A stretch of DNA of 64,000 bases. Source: Embiotoca jacksoni (Eukaryota; Chordata; Actinopteri; Embiotocidae). Below are positions 41,027 through 52,719 of the stretch, piece after piece. The position numbers and the translations under genes were made by a program. Position 1 is the stretch's first letter. Every line of letters begins with the position of its first letter. Below the pieces are notes generated by a model, which was not told the origin of the DNA, did not search any database, and saw only the letters and a list, made by a program, of their open reading frames with translations. The DNA is taken from positions 722,501 through 786,500 of the forward strand of contig JAKOON010000021.1 in the NCBI GenBank assembly GCA_022577435.1. The letters run 5' to 3'.

Positions 41027-41714
41027 CTAAATTTGTATGCAACATCAATACTAACATTTCAGAACACATCATTGTACTTATATTTTACATACACATTCAT
41101 GACCCTGAATGAAGAAAATTCATCACATTTCATGGTGTAAAAGAGCTAAAAGCTAATTTGTTGTTTTCTTTCATTTAAAAGCTAAAACGAGTGAAATTGA
41201 CCTGCAACATAAAAGCATGGTTAAAGGAGACATTTGCGCACTACGACAGCTGTTTAATGTCGTGTGCATCCAACAGCAAAGCTTCACTTTTCATCCAAGA
41301 CATTTGTGTCAGAGCAGTAAACTAGCTCTGCATGAAGCTGTTACAGTATTTCTGTTCCATAAATGCTGAATTACAGTTGACTTTCTGTCATCCAGTATAG
41401 GCAATGCACTTAAACATTTTGTCCATAATTACATCCAATTATCACTGCTTTATGGAGTGATTCATCACCGTTTGAGGGTTATTAAATTAGCGTCTCGCAG
41501 CGGTGGGGGAAAAAGCCGGGCCGCGGCTGCACTGTTCGGTGTTCTGCCCTCTGCTCCAGTAAGACTACACGCTAGGTTAAGCACTAAATTGGGTAACTGT
41601 CCAGTGACAGCAGATAAACACCTGCTCGTACAGATCATCTTGAGCCAGAGAAAGACTGGAGCTGCTTTAATAGAACAAACATTTGGACCAGTGAGTGAGG
41701 GATTTGGACTTAAA

Positions 41715-42986
41715 ATGTCAGCCCTGAAGGGCAAGAGAAAAGAATATCTGACTGTGAAGGATCTGCAGAAGGTTTTGGACTCTTGCAAACTAAACCTCAG
41801 TCAAATAGACGAAGTGTGGCCCAAAATATACATAGGAAATGTGTAAGTATATATTTGATCTTTAAACCAGATGTGATGACTCAGCCTGTGTTAATGTGTA
41901 GTATTATTTCCCCAAGGTCATTCTCTGTTACTCTTTCCACATATTGTATCATTCTGACATAAAAATCATTGATGCTGTGGTGCTACGCGTTCACATAAGT
42001 CTTGAACCTCTTTCTGTCTCTTTGTCTTGCTAGGGCAGTAGCCCAAAACAAGGCTGCCTTGCTGAAATTAGGTATAACTCATGTATTAAACGCTGCTCAC
42101 TCCAAGCGAGGCAGCATAGGGACCCAAAGCTTTTATGGCAACGACTTTGTGTATTGTGGCATTCCAGCAGATGACTCGACACACTTTGATCTGGATGTTC
42201 ACTTTCAGCCCGCAGCTGATTTCATTCATAAAGCTCTGAAGTCACCTGAAGGTAAGACTCCTTAAGGCTTCCATCTAACATAAAAGATAAATACTCCTTC
42301 AGTTGGTGGAGTTTTCTTTTTTTAAATCCCTGTACGTCACATCTTTTATTTCACTCTGTAAATTCTCCTGTATAGTAAACCCATCCACTCAAATTCTGCC
42401 ATCATGCCCTCCTTTCAATGTCACCTGACACCACAGTGTAACACAGCATGGTATTTAAGTGTATTTTCAGCCAGCAGTAATAATAAGCGTCTTACCTTGC
42501 AGAATTTAAGTCTATAATGTGACCATGGCTCTGTTCAAAGAAGCTATCAAGCAGAGGACGAGTTGGGATTAAAGGGACAGTCGGGCCCGGTCTGCAAAGG
42601 GGACCTGAAACGAACAAAGACGAATGAATTGTGGGCACTATTTTTAGCTCACAGCAGGGAAAAAGAAAGGCCACAGCGTGAGACGGGCAGCCATGTATGA
42701 TATTAATAAGACTGAGGCCTCTCACTAATCCTTCCTTCGCATCCCCCTCTCCCTTCGTCTCCTCTGTTCTTCAGGGAAAGTTCTGGTGCATTGCATCATG
42801 GGAATGAGCCGGTCATCGACCTTGGTGTTAGCCTACCTCATGATCTACCATCACCTCCCGCTCAAGCAGGCTTTGCAGAAATTGATCCAGAAGCGAGCAA
42901 TCTACCCCAACAGGAATTTCCTGGCTTTGCTGCTGGATTTGGATCTTCAGCAGACGAGAAAAAAGACAACATGTCAGGTCCTTTAG
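41715..42986 (+). CDS. Second MDSP-like atypical dual-specificity phosphatase
   Basis: Three coding exons, 41715-41842, 42034-42251 and 42775-42986, encode 185 residues. Exon 2 is 218 nt, the same length as in the preceding gene, and intron phases agree, so the two are tandem duplicates. Exon 1 ends QIDEVWPKIYIGNV. The acid loop is GIPADDSTHFDLD. The active site HCIMGMSRS has Cys122 and Arg128, so the enzyme should be competent. Wording such as the AAH motif, FYG and GIPADD resembles the muscle-type DUSP13A branch, but the C-terminal part (NFLALLLDLDLQQ) is diverged. The frame stays open 86 codons upstream to 41457; that part resembles nothing, so the ATG at 41715 is preferred. Mammals have no obvious third DUSP13, so I give no symbol. 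Confidence 0.88.
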
Positions 42987-45900
42987 TCAAGACGCGTTTA
43001 CAGTTTGGTCGCTCCAAAGGTCCAGACTGAAACGTTTCTACAGATAATGTAACGTCATGAAATCTGGAACACATAATGTCTGAATTTCGGTCTGACTCAG
43101 TTGTAGCCAACACAACATATCGTGATAGCACGTTTAAAAAAAAAGAAAAGAAAAAGGAGTACGTAGAAGCTCCACACATAAGTCAATGAATTCATGTCAA
43201 CTAATGGCTCTTTATTTTACTTTAGCTAGTTAAATGTTGACATGTCAACATAATAATGGGTCAAAATGCTAAATGTTAATGGGAAGAGAAAAATACACTG
43301 CATACACTTTTTTTTTAAATTATTATTATTATTTTTTAGTATCTTCTAGCCAATATTACAGGTCATTTTAAACATTAACTAAGATTAGCTAACACGCTAA
43401 GCATAAATATTACAGAGGCATGATACTGTATTTTTTTCCCCAATATTCAATATACCAATATTTTCCAAATCTTTTGGATGATAGCGATATCGCACGTTTT
43501 TTGTTTTTTGTTTGTTTTTGTTTCTCCCACATAATTGCAGAAAGCATCAAGTCTCTCCTGCAGTGGAAACAACATATTAATATGCCTATTTTATTATGAG
43601 GGCCCACTGGCAGATGCAAACATGTCTACAATGCTTTTAAAAATGTACTCATGGGCAAACTTGACTTGTAAACCATCTCATACTTATTTGGTATGAAACA
43701 TTTTCTTTCAAAGAGAAAAAAGAAAAAGAAAAAAAGCCCTGGAGGTGTGGACGACGCTTTCCCTGAGATGATCACTCCGAGAAGCAACCTCGCGGCAACC
43801 TAGACGCATTGAGGCATTATACAAGTATCATTTTATCGGGCTGTCATATTGGCAGCGATGTTCATTTCCGGTCAACGCCGATATTTAGTTTAAGCCTTTT
43901 TTATCGGTCGATATCACCGATGAATTAGTAGGCGCGTTAACGCACGCCAACACTTTGTTAGCGTTCGAGTAAAGCGGAGCCGAGCCGGAGACAGCTGATG
44001 CTTCCAACTCCGATGAGCAGCTGAATAACTGAACCTGAGACGCGGGACTTTCCCCTGGCGCCAAACTTAGACCAAGCTTTGCATTTTTCCACCGCCGGCG
44101 GTAAAGACGCAACAGCGGGTTCAAAGTACAAAATTGCGTCTCCTTTAAAAACTAGTTTTATTGTCTGATATGTAATGAGCTACATGACCTTTGTTGTTTT
44201 TATATTTTTGAGGTAGTGATGTTATCGAGAAAGAATGTCTTAAAAAGGCAGAACCGGCTACGGAACAAATTCGCGGGCCGAACAAATGGACGCTGACATT
44301 TTACGACCGTTCACGTCTTGCGTCGCGTCTTTACCGCTCGGTCTTGTACGACGGCTTTTACTTTCCAACGTTGTGTTGCAGCAGAAACGAACCAAATGTT
44401 TAATGCAACTTATTTTTTTTTTTTTTTTACAAAGCATCGTATTTGAGAAAACTGGGAATCAATCTGCAGCATCTGTGCAACACATCAATGTTCGCAGGGT
44501 GAAATTCCTTTGGTGCATTCGTCAAGCCGGTTGAGCTGATGGCCGCTGTGCATCAAAAGGTTGCAGGTCTTCTGATTGTCCATGAAATCATCTGTGGAAA
44601 CATTAGGAATGACAGACATGCGTCTCCTGCACAGTAGAACATGAAAGCAATGATTTCTACCTCCTATTTTTTTCCCTCTGGAAATTTTTCAATTGGGCTG
44701 TAACGTTAACACTCATAATAAACAAGCAAACACCAGACTGAAAAGTTAATTGCAAATAACAGCTCCGAATATTATTATTGGGAAAAATCAGTATGTGGAT
44801 GACAACACAGAACTATCACATGATTTGCTCTGATGTAGTCAGAGGTTCAATTTCACAACAAGAGTTTTGATCTGTGTACATTATATTTGGATGCAAGTAA
44901 AACGACACAATGAATTTAGAAGATTTTGCAAAGGAATGTTTGACTTGTTTGCGCGTACTGTTTGTTCATCTCTCTACACGTGTATCATTTTTCAGATCTT
45001 TTTTTTTTGTGCTTCAGCTGAAACTGAGAATGCCAATAATGTGATGTTAAGGTGCAGGTTTTTCTTATGAAATCTAGTAAAAAAAAATAAAAATAAAAAA
45101 ATCTCTAAACGATCCACATTCAAAATTAGAATGAACAAACAAAATGAACAGGTGTTGATTTAAACACATTTCACTGTAGGGAAAAAAAAATCTCAGGAAA
45201 GAGCGTGTTAGATTTAAACTCAAGTGAAGCAGCACTGATCTAATTTTCTTGCTATTGAAAAAGCCGTGTCCTATCCTCCCTCCTGTGCTGGCAGCTCGGA
45301 TAACCTTTAAGGAATGCAGAAGAGGATGCCAGAATTATTTTGGGCTGAGATTCAGATGTTAAAATAGCAAAAAAGGTTGCAGGGTAGATTACCAAGGAGA
45401 ACGCAGACAGTTGTGCTGTCGACCTACATGTAGCTCTTACACAGGGAGACCATGAAAAGCAACGTTTGCAGCCGAGGCAAGTGTCTACTAACAATGTGTT
45501 CTCACAAATGTATTCTACGTTAGGGAAATATTTATTAGTATGTAGAGAATATATAATCTGAAGTGTGTGGATTTATTGCACTGTGTGCCTTTATTTGCAA
45601 GGTAAACATGTTTCTAAAGCACTTTTATAAATGAGTGCATGCTGTGATGATACTACGTTGCCTGACGGATTACTGCACTTTCTTTTTTGTATTAATTTGC
45701 CCACAAATCCAGATGAACCACATCTGAAAGGCTAAAGAGGAAAGTGTAATTCATAAAACTACCGAGAAGAGGCCCGGAGGAGGTAAAAAGCCATTTCTAT
45801 TTGCCCTCCGTGTTAACCGTGGGCACTTTCCCGTACACGGCGTCTTTAATTACACAGAAGTGGAGCAGGAAGGACAGGTTAGCCTAAGGGGGAGAGGCTA

Positions 45901-46049
45901 TGAAAGCAGCGCTGCAGCTCAACATGTGCACCAGGGAAATCAGTTCTCTGCCCCTGACTGTGGGAGGGAGGGAAAAGGTTGTACTTATAGATCAATGAGG
46001 AGAAAGAAGAGCCTCCAGGTACTCTTGGCACATGTTGTACTTGTGCGAA

Positions 46050-46116
<67 letters not shown>

Positions 46117-46770
46117 CTCTGCCCTCACACTCTCGTATGCGTGCAGCGCACACCGGGCCCCGGATGCGGCTTTTCTTGCATACACGCGTGCTCCGAGTGA
46201 CACGCAGTACAACAATGCAGAGATGGATAAAGCCATCGTGATGTTCGAGCGCACCTCCATATGCCGCGGCGGCTTAACAAAAGGTCACTGAAACAGATTT
46301 GGTCCCAATGAGTCATCCCCGTGGGCACGGCCACGAGCCTCCAAACCCTGAGAGCCACATCGTGTCACGCGGGAAGAATGCAAATAAGAAGCGGAGCTGC
46401 CGTCGGTTTCTTTACTATAACAATGCACACACACACCTCCACACACACGCCACTTGTACATCCCCAGCCCGGAGCACAATCACACTCACACACACACACA
46501 CACACACACCTGCCTAAATGGATGCTAATGTATACAGTGTGCATAGTATAAGTTCCCTCTAAAGCCCAGTGTGTAAATTGTAAATGCGCGGGTTAGACTT
46601 GCCTGCAGGAAATGAAAAGCTGTTTATAGCTGTTTTGTGGGGCGTGAATAGCAATTTACTGTAACTCTGGTGATAAATAAATCCACCAAGTGCGACTGAA
46701 CCGGAGGTAAAATAATTAGAGCGTCGTAAGGTCAGCGTCCAATTATGTGATCTTGTGGCTCTTCGCCCTC
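42987..46770. other. Spacer between second and third dusp genes
   Basis: No phosphatase exon or other gene is supported. It holds a T/A-rich tract at about 43305-43340, CGATAT-rich decayed repeat text at 43440-43930, and CA microsatellites near 46 kb. Long open frames through the CA tracts are repeat artefacts. Confidence 0.5.
46051..46112. repeat. (CA)31 microsatellite
   Basis: About 62 bp of pure CA, the longest dinucleotide tract in the window. A second, shorter CA tract lies at 46487-46509. Confidence 0.97.
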
Positions 46771-47166
46771 TCTGGAGCGTATTTATTGGCAGGGAAGACG
46801 GCTCGGTCAACGCTTTCAAAAGAAAGCTCGTAACATATCTCTTTACGTCAGCCTTTAACTAGCTACTCTTGAAGCTCTCTTACACCTGCAATGCACTTGA
46901 ACTACCGCGCCTTGAAATGCATATTGATCAATTTTATATTTCCCACTTGTATTCTTTTTCATGCGTTTTATCTGTTTCTTATGCATTTGATCTGTTTTAT
47001 CTACTTTCTTTTCTACAATTTTTAATTGTTCCTTTATATCTGTTTTTATGGGAAACACTGTGTATAATTATTTTTGCTGTGAAGCACTTTGAGCTGCATT
47101 TATTGTATGAAAGGAGCTATACAAATAAAGTTATGATGATGATGATTATTATTATTATTATTATTA
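46771..47166 (+). mobile_element. Truncated LINE-2-type retrotransposon 3' end
   Basis: The segment around TTTCAAAAGAAAGCTCGTAA resembles the last codons of an L2-type ORF2. It is followed by a tail with GAAGCACTTTGAGCTGCATT and GGAGCTATACAAATAAAG, then a (ATT)n end at about 47139-47166. This is the layout of fish L2/Maui 3' ends. The copy is heavily 5'-truncated and not coding. Its 5' border is approximate. Confidence 0.65.
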
Positions 47167-47339
47167 TAATTATGGTAATTATGGTAATTATGGTGTGTGT
47201 GTATATATATAAGCTCTATACCGGATGCTCTAATTAATGATCCTCACTTTAATCCCACATTGCATCGAGCTCTCAGTGGTACCTGAGATGACGCTCTCAC
47301 TTCAATTTAGCTTATTAGACTTTATCAGTGGAGTGGCAT

Positions 47340-47376
47340 TATATATATATATATATATATATAGATATAGATATAA
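47340..47376. repeat. (TA)n microsatellite
   Basis: About 12 TA units followed by a GATATA variant, roughly 200 bp upstream of the dusp13b first coding exon. Confidence 0.9.
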
Positions 47377-47572
47377 AAAGAAAAAAGCAGATGGTGCCTG
47401 AAACTTTTTGCACATGTCCTTTGTTAAGCGGTAAAAGAGAAAAGGAAAGCGACGTGAACATTTCTGACCTTTCTGATGACTTTCTCAGCGCTCGTTGAGG
47501 TCCAGATTGCTTTGAAATGGCTGATGCTGTTCTTAGCGACAGGTTGGAAAAGCAGCAGTGGAGCATCCAGAC

Positions 47573-49619
47573 ATGCCCAGAGGCCTCAGCTGTCTGGCGA
47601 GCCCGGAGGGGAAGAACGGCAGGTACGAGACCCCTCCAGCTTCGGAGCTCCAGAGGCTGATGTGGACCAAGAAAGGGACCAGCAGCCATCTGGATGAGGT
47701 TCAGCCCAGGATCTACATTGGAGACATGTGAGAACAGGAAATCCATTTTTCCAAAACTTAATTCAGTACTACCAGCAAAATAAAATGACTTAGCATGTTG
47801 AATTTATGAATTATTATTTTGTGCCTGCCAAATCAATGACTTTCCCAAAAAGCTTTTTGCTTTACTTGGTGCTATTAGATAAAAAAGGTAGCGAGCTAAT
47901 ATGCTAAACTGACGTGATCCATATTATTCATCATCATTCATCATCATTCATCACTACAGGCTTAACATCAGCAGATTAGAATTATCACTGTGAGCATGTT
48001 AGCGTGCTGACATTGGCATTTAGGTCAAAGATCCATCGCGCCTAAAACGCAGCCGCAGACTAATCCTGTTATTTTTGTTATTTTTTTATTTTTTTTTATA
48101 ACTAGGGAAAACAGTTTTTCCTTTTAATTCTTTAAGACAAGTCGGGTTGCGCGATATATCGGCCTACGATTGAAATGGGTCCACAATCTCGTAACACAAA
48201 AGTTTGTATTATTTTTGAATTAAGAGTTAACCGCGAGGCCGCTAAATTTGTGAGCGCGAGTGTCAAATCTACCGAACGCTCGCAGAAAGCGTTCTTTCGC
48301 GGGTAACTCTTCATTTCCCCCTTCAGGTACGCAGCCAAAGACAAGAGGACGCTCCAGGCTCACCACATCACCCACGTGCTCAACGCCGCTGACGGGAAGT
48401 TCAGCGTGAACACGGGGCCCGGCTTCTACAGAGACACCAAAATCACTTATCACGGAGTGGAAGCTTTTGACATGCCGTCCTTTAACTTGAGTCCCTTCTT
48501 TTACCCGGCGGCCAATTTTATCAAGAACGCTTTGAGCTCGCCCACAGGTGAGGAAGCTCTCACGGCGCTCGAGGTATTTCGCATCACTTGTGCGCGTTAA
48601 CTCGGGGAGGACGGGGGTGGGGGGGGGCAGGGCGCAGACGCCGTTTTGTCAAGTCAATTCCCATTACAGCAGCTCCCGGTTGTATTAGTCATTAAAATGC
48701 AAATCAAACACTAAACATAATATCAAGCTAATATCTTTCCCCCACGGTAATCTTCTCATAAGCTCAGACCTCGGCCAAGGAAAATTGGTTTTAAATGGAT
48801 CGCCCCGGTAATTTGTAAGCAACACTCTTATTGGACATGGAAATTACACAATTATGTTTGTGGCCTGTGTCTGCCCCGGCCTGTTATGCAAAGTGAAGTC
48901 GGTATCTGACATGACAGTAATAAGACGAGGCCTCCTTCTTCGCATGCTGGTTGATCGGAGTGGGGTGGAGGTGTGGGGGGGGGCTCCAGTGTGTGGCGGG
49001 GCCTACAGTAATCCGCCGGCAGAAATACACAGAAGCCAAGACAGTTCAATTACGCGCTCCTCTGCGCCCTAATCCTCGGGCCCCGATAAGGAACCGGGGA
49101 TTACCGTGTGTAGAAACATTTGTTGCAACATTGTGGAAAACTTTTTTAGTCGGGAGTCGGAAGCACTCCTCTCTTTTGATGCGCCCGGCTTTTAATCCAC
49201 AATGGGGCAGACAAATTAGACATTCGGAATAAAGTTTCACCGCAGTAATCCGCCGATTGCGCGCTTGTAAATGCAGACACGGGGCATGCGGGCGGGGCGG
49301 GGCGGGGAGGGGAGGGGAGGGGGGGGGGAGCGAGCTCCGAGATGACGGACAGGGAGTGAAGTTTTTGTTTTGCCGCTGCTTGGCAGGTAAAGTGTTCGTC
49401 CACTGCGCGATGGGCCTCAGCCGGTCGTCCACCTTGGTCCTGGCCTACCTGATGATCCACGAGAACTTGGCACTGGCGGACGCCGTCAAAGCGGTCGGCG
49501 CCAACCGGAACATTTGTCCGAACAGCGGTTTCCTGGAGCAGCTGCGAGAGCTGGACGAAAGCCTGAGCCGCCGGGGATCGTCGAGGAGCCGGAGCGTCAA
49601 CGGGCGGACCTCCAAATAA
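47573..49619 (+). CDS. dusp13b: Dual specificity phosphatase 13B (TMDP-like)
   Basis: Three coding exons, 47573-47727, 48327-48547 and 49387-49619, encode 202 residues (human TMDP is 198). Exon 1 has PPASELQRLMWTKKGTSS before HLDEVQPRIYIGDM, which matches the TMDP branch and not MDSP. The usual DEVWP motif reads DEVQP here. The acid loop is GVEAFDMPSFNLS and keeps the catalytic Asp. The active site HCAMGLSRS has Cys132 and Arg138. The C-terminus is Ser/Arg-rich. Mammalian orthologues act in testis and skeletal muscle on phospho-Tyr/Ser/Thr substrates. The stop codon lies inside an AATAAA (49615-49620), probably by chance. The exons are GC-rich compared with the two genes upstream. Confidence 0.92.
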
Positions 49620-49769
49620 AATACCTCGATTTGGATTGCGGCGTCGCCTCCTGTCAGTGTCTTATCGGTTTGAAAGCGGCTACGGCATCGAAGACGTGGA
49701 GGCGAGAGCATGTTCCGCGTTCGCTTTGCACGGCGCGTTGCTTTTTTTTTTTGGGCCTCCGGCCGTTGC

Positions 49770-50400
49770 TGTCCTCGGAGAAATGTCTTCAATTTGGGCA
49801 CAAACATTCACTCGGTCCTAAGGAAGGACTGAGGAGATTTTGGAGGTCAAAGGTTAAGGTCACAGTGACACTTACGAGTCCCTTTTTTTTGTCGTTTTTT
49901 GTTTTTTTTTGTGAGCACGGTATCTTAGAAACGCATGAAGAGAATTTCTTCAAATTTGGCACAAACGTTTACCTTCACGTCGGAGAGCTTAGTTTAGCAG
50001 CCTGACCGTCACCCCCCCGGAGCGCACCCGTTCGCACGTTACGTCTCGTTCGTTTAATCTCTGCGCAAACGGAAATGCGCGAGCGAGGTTTAACGCATTC
50101 ATCGCGGTAACTTATTTACCGGCCCCGGGGGGGACTTCCTGGCGTGTCCCTCCCAGGCGGTCCGGCGACCTAAAATCTAAAATACGGCGCAGGCGTCCAA
50201 CTTGGGCCTTCGGGGTGAACTGACCTGAGGTTGCGGTCAAAGCTCCCGGTGACCTTCACGTAACACAGATCAATAATGTATACGCCGAATAAAATAAACG
50301 GCCACACAAATCGGTGACAGGATGAAATGACGAAGCGATGACGTTTTATAGCCAAAAGGTCAAAGGTCAAATACACTCCGGCATCATTATGTTCTGCAAA
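49770..50400. repeat. Teleost dispersed repeat with GGTCAAAGGTCA core
   Basis: Two blocks, about 49770-49990 and 50230-50400, carry the phrases ATTTTGGAGGTCAAAGGTTA, TTCAAATTTGGCACAAACGT, GACAGGATGAAATGACGAAG and CAAAAGGTCAAAGGTCAAAT. These recur as an interspersed repeat in percomorph genomes. The middle is interrupted by GC-rich text. The family class is not certain. Confidence 0.6.
50357..50369 (+). promoter_or_regulatory. Perfect DR1 nuclear-receptor motif
   Basis: AGGTCAAAGGTCA is two AGGTCA half-sites one base apart, the consensus bound by RXR heterodimers with PPAR and by HNF4. It lies inside a dispersed repeat, 0.75 kb downstream of dusp13b. A near copy with AGGTTA as second half-site lies at 49844-49856. 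Function is not shown. Confidence 0.45.
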
Positions 50401-51240
50401 AAAAACAACAACAACAAAAAAAACCACCTTTCCTGCCGTTATGGATAAAGAATTTGCGACCGCAGCGATCGTGTAGATCTTCTGCGCTGTCAAGGTTGAA
50501 TTATGCGTGCGAATTTTTGCAGCTTCTTTGCAGCGGCGTACATTCGAAGCGTTGTTTACCGTCACGGCTGCCACTTTTGCGTTTCAATCAGAATCAAGTC
50601 AATCGGTCCAGAGTGTGAACACGTAGAACGTTTTGTTTCACTTAATAGAGTCGCACACTAATACAACAGACACGAAGCAGAACAACAACAAAAAAAAAAA
50701 CCAAAGCTTAAAAAGATCGAGTCCAATTCAATTGTATTTTTTAATTAATGTGTCGGAAATCCTGGACGTAAACTGCAGCTTAACCAGTTGGCAGCGGCAC
50801 GCGACCACGAGGCAAATAACGACGACGAGTCGTTCAGAGTTGAGCGATAAAAAAAAAAAAATAAATAACACCCGCGTCATCCTTCCAATTCTCCAGAAAC
50901 CCATCAGCGTGGCGACCCGACAGTCACTCCGCACCATGTTTTGAATCATATGCGCTATTGCGACTGTTCAAACTGCAGCGGGCTCCGTGGTCGAGGTTGT
51001 CACAACAACAGGCAGCCCCGGCTTCTGTCACAGTCATCTGAGGAATAAATAGCGCGCGTTGCTTCTGCCCGGTCTCCGGTATGTTCAGCTGTTCTTTCCT
51101 TTTTCCACAGCGAGGCTCGGCCTCAACAAAACGCCGATACCAAATTTTCCACCGCCGGGCGCATTCGGGAAAGTTTCCCGTTGCGTGCACGCTGAGCTGA
51201 ATATAAATTGCGATAATTATACGACAACACTGAGGTGAGA
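50401..51240. other. Spacer, no intact gene seen
   Basis: About 0.8 kb between the dispersed repeat and the relic phosphatase. It has short A-rich tracts and nothing with family similarity. Confidence 0.5.
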
Positions 51241-51261
51241 GGCGCAGACACGAGCTCAGAG

Positions 51262-52682
51262 GAGGAGCAAAAGTATCAGACACCGCCCACCTGCGATCTG
51301 CTCGGCCTTCTGCTGAAGAACAGACGCGCCCCCACCGGGAGCCGTCGGCGAGGTTTGGCCCAGCCGCCGACGTCGGTAGACGCGCGGGCGACATTCTCGC
51401 TTCGGGGGGGGGGGGCGCTGCAAATATGACGGATCTGATTGCGAAACCGTTGCTGCAAACAAGTCGAGTATTTGGCCAACCGACGGGACAAATATAGAAA
51501 AATCTGTACATTTGAGTCACCGGTGATGCATTTGCTAACATATTGCCTCCGGAGACGGCCGCGGGCGAGAGGAAACGCCAAAACAAAAAACAACAAATAC
51601 AAATAAATAAAATTAAAAAAAAAAAAAAAAACACCCTGCATCGCTTATATCATCCCTCGGTGTCGTTTGCAGGGCCACAGCTCAGCGCAAAACCCTGTTA
51701 GCGAATGTGGGAATAACGCTGCAGACGGGCCCCCCCCCCCCCCCCCCCGGCACATTGGCACGGGGCCGCGTTTCTACAATGACAGCAGCGTACCGTGCCG
51801 CGGAGTGGAAGCAGCGGACCACGGAGACTTTGACTTGAGCCCGTTTCTCACCGAGACGGCAGATTTCATTCACGGCGGTCCGAGCCGGAGAGGTACGAGT
51901 CCATTTCAGCCGACAGAAAACAATAGAAATACATCGAGGGCGGAGGTGTAGTAATGTATCACGGTTCAACGTATCACAACACGGCGATGCGACGCATCGC
52001 CCAACTGAGAAAAAAAAACCCGAATTGGATCGTCAACTAAAATCAAAACCACTTCAATTCAAATTCAAGTTTGAACGGTGACATTTTTGTATTTTTGAAT
52101 ATATTTCATCAAAGAAGGGATAAGAAAAAAAAAAGACTTTGTTGTCAATACAGCATTGGTCAAAGCAGAGCTTTTAAATAAGAAAATAAACGATGGCTGA
52201 ATTCCATTTAGCTGCTTCGGTTTCAGGGTCCTGCTTTTTTTGTGTGTGATGTTTCTCGCCTTAAACAGCGCAGCTTTAATGTTATTATAACACCAGTTGT
52301 TTTTTTTTTCCCCCTATTATTTCTGCTCTGAAAAAGGCCTGTTGTCAGTGATGAACCGTGAGCTCATCGTGTTGTTTCTCCCCACTCCCCCCCCCCACAC
52401 ACACACAAATTAAGAGATTAATCCCTTTCCGGCGGCAACGCAGTAAAATAATCTACCGAGTTTCACGGTGTGTATGAGTACAGCTGTCATTTATGGGGAT
52501 TGTGAGTTTTGTCCTTGCAGGTAAGGACTCTCGTGTCGGCCTTCCTCATGATCCGACAAGGACTGACCCCGGCGGAGGCTGTTCGCAGGCGCAGAAACAT
52601 TCTCCCAAATGTTGGATTGGAAAAGTTGTTCATGTCATTTTTCAAATCTTGCGGGCGGTCATTGTTTTCTATTAAACTGTGA
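51262..52682 (+). pseudogene. Decayed atypical dual-specificity phosphatase
   Basis: Relics of all three family exons lie in order. Exon 1 (51262-51385) reads KYQTPPTCDLLGLLLKN; GEVWP is recovered one frame over at 51347-51361, followed by a stop at 51377. Exon 2 (51673-51892) keeps its acceptor and donor and reads ATAQRKTLLANVGIT, then after a run of 19 C changes frame to GPRFYNDSS and GVEAADHGDFDLSPF. It is 220 nt where 218 or 221 would keep phase. Exon 3 (52521-52682) starts GTAAG and then jumps to TLVSAFLMIRQGLTPAEAV and NILPNVG; compared with dusp13b, about 38 bp holding the whole HC-x5-R loop are missing. It is nearest to dusp13b in wording. Introns are retained, so it arose by tandem duplication. 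It is catalytically dead even if the frameshifts are sequencing errors. Confidence 0.85.
51730..51748. repeat. Poly-C run (19 C) in relic exon 2
   Basis: An uninterrupted C run that coincides with the frame change in the relic phosphatase. Such runs are prone to sequencing and assembly length errors, so the exact count is doubtful. Confidence 0.9.
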
Positions 52683-52684
52683 GT

Positions 52685-52719
<35 letters not shown>

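Larger units (their letters stand above)
39306..41456. other. Spacer between first and second dusp genes
   Basis: No additional phosphatase exon is recognised. It contains a (CA)17 tract at 40900-40934, a perfect hairpin at 40981-41026, a short CA tract near 39694 and a G-run near 40371. The first few hundred bases are presumably the 3' UTR of the first gene; no poly-A signal stands out. Confidence 0.5.

Noticed and set aside
43440..43930. CGATATC-rich text suggesting an inverted-repeat transposon
   Set aside because: Similar fragments occur near 15.5 and 48.15 kb, but no complete ends or target duplications could be defined, so it is not listed as an element.
45860..46291. 143-codon frame through the CA microsatellite
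   Set aside because: The open length comes from Thr-His translation of (CA)n; nothing supports coding.
52670..52716. ATTAAA followed by a 30-A run at the end of the relic phosphatase, suggesting a retrocopy
   Set aside because: The relic keeps intron-like gaps of about 290 and 630 bp with splice signals, so it is a tandem duplicate; the A-run is one of many in this window.
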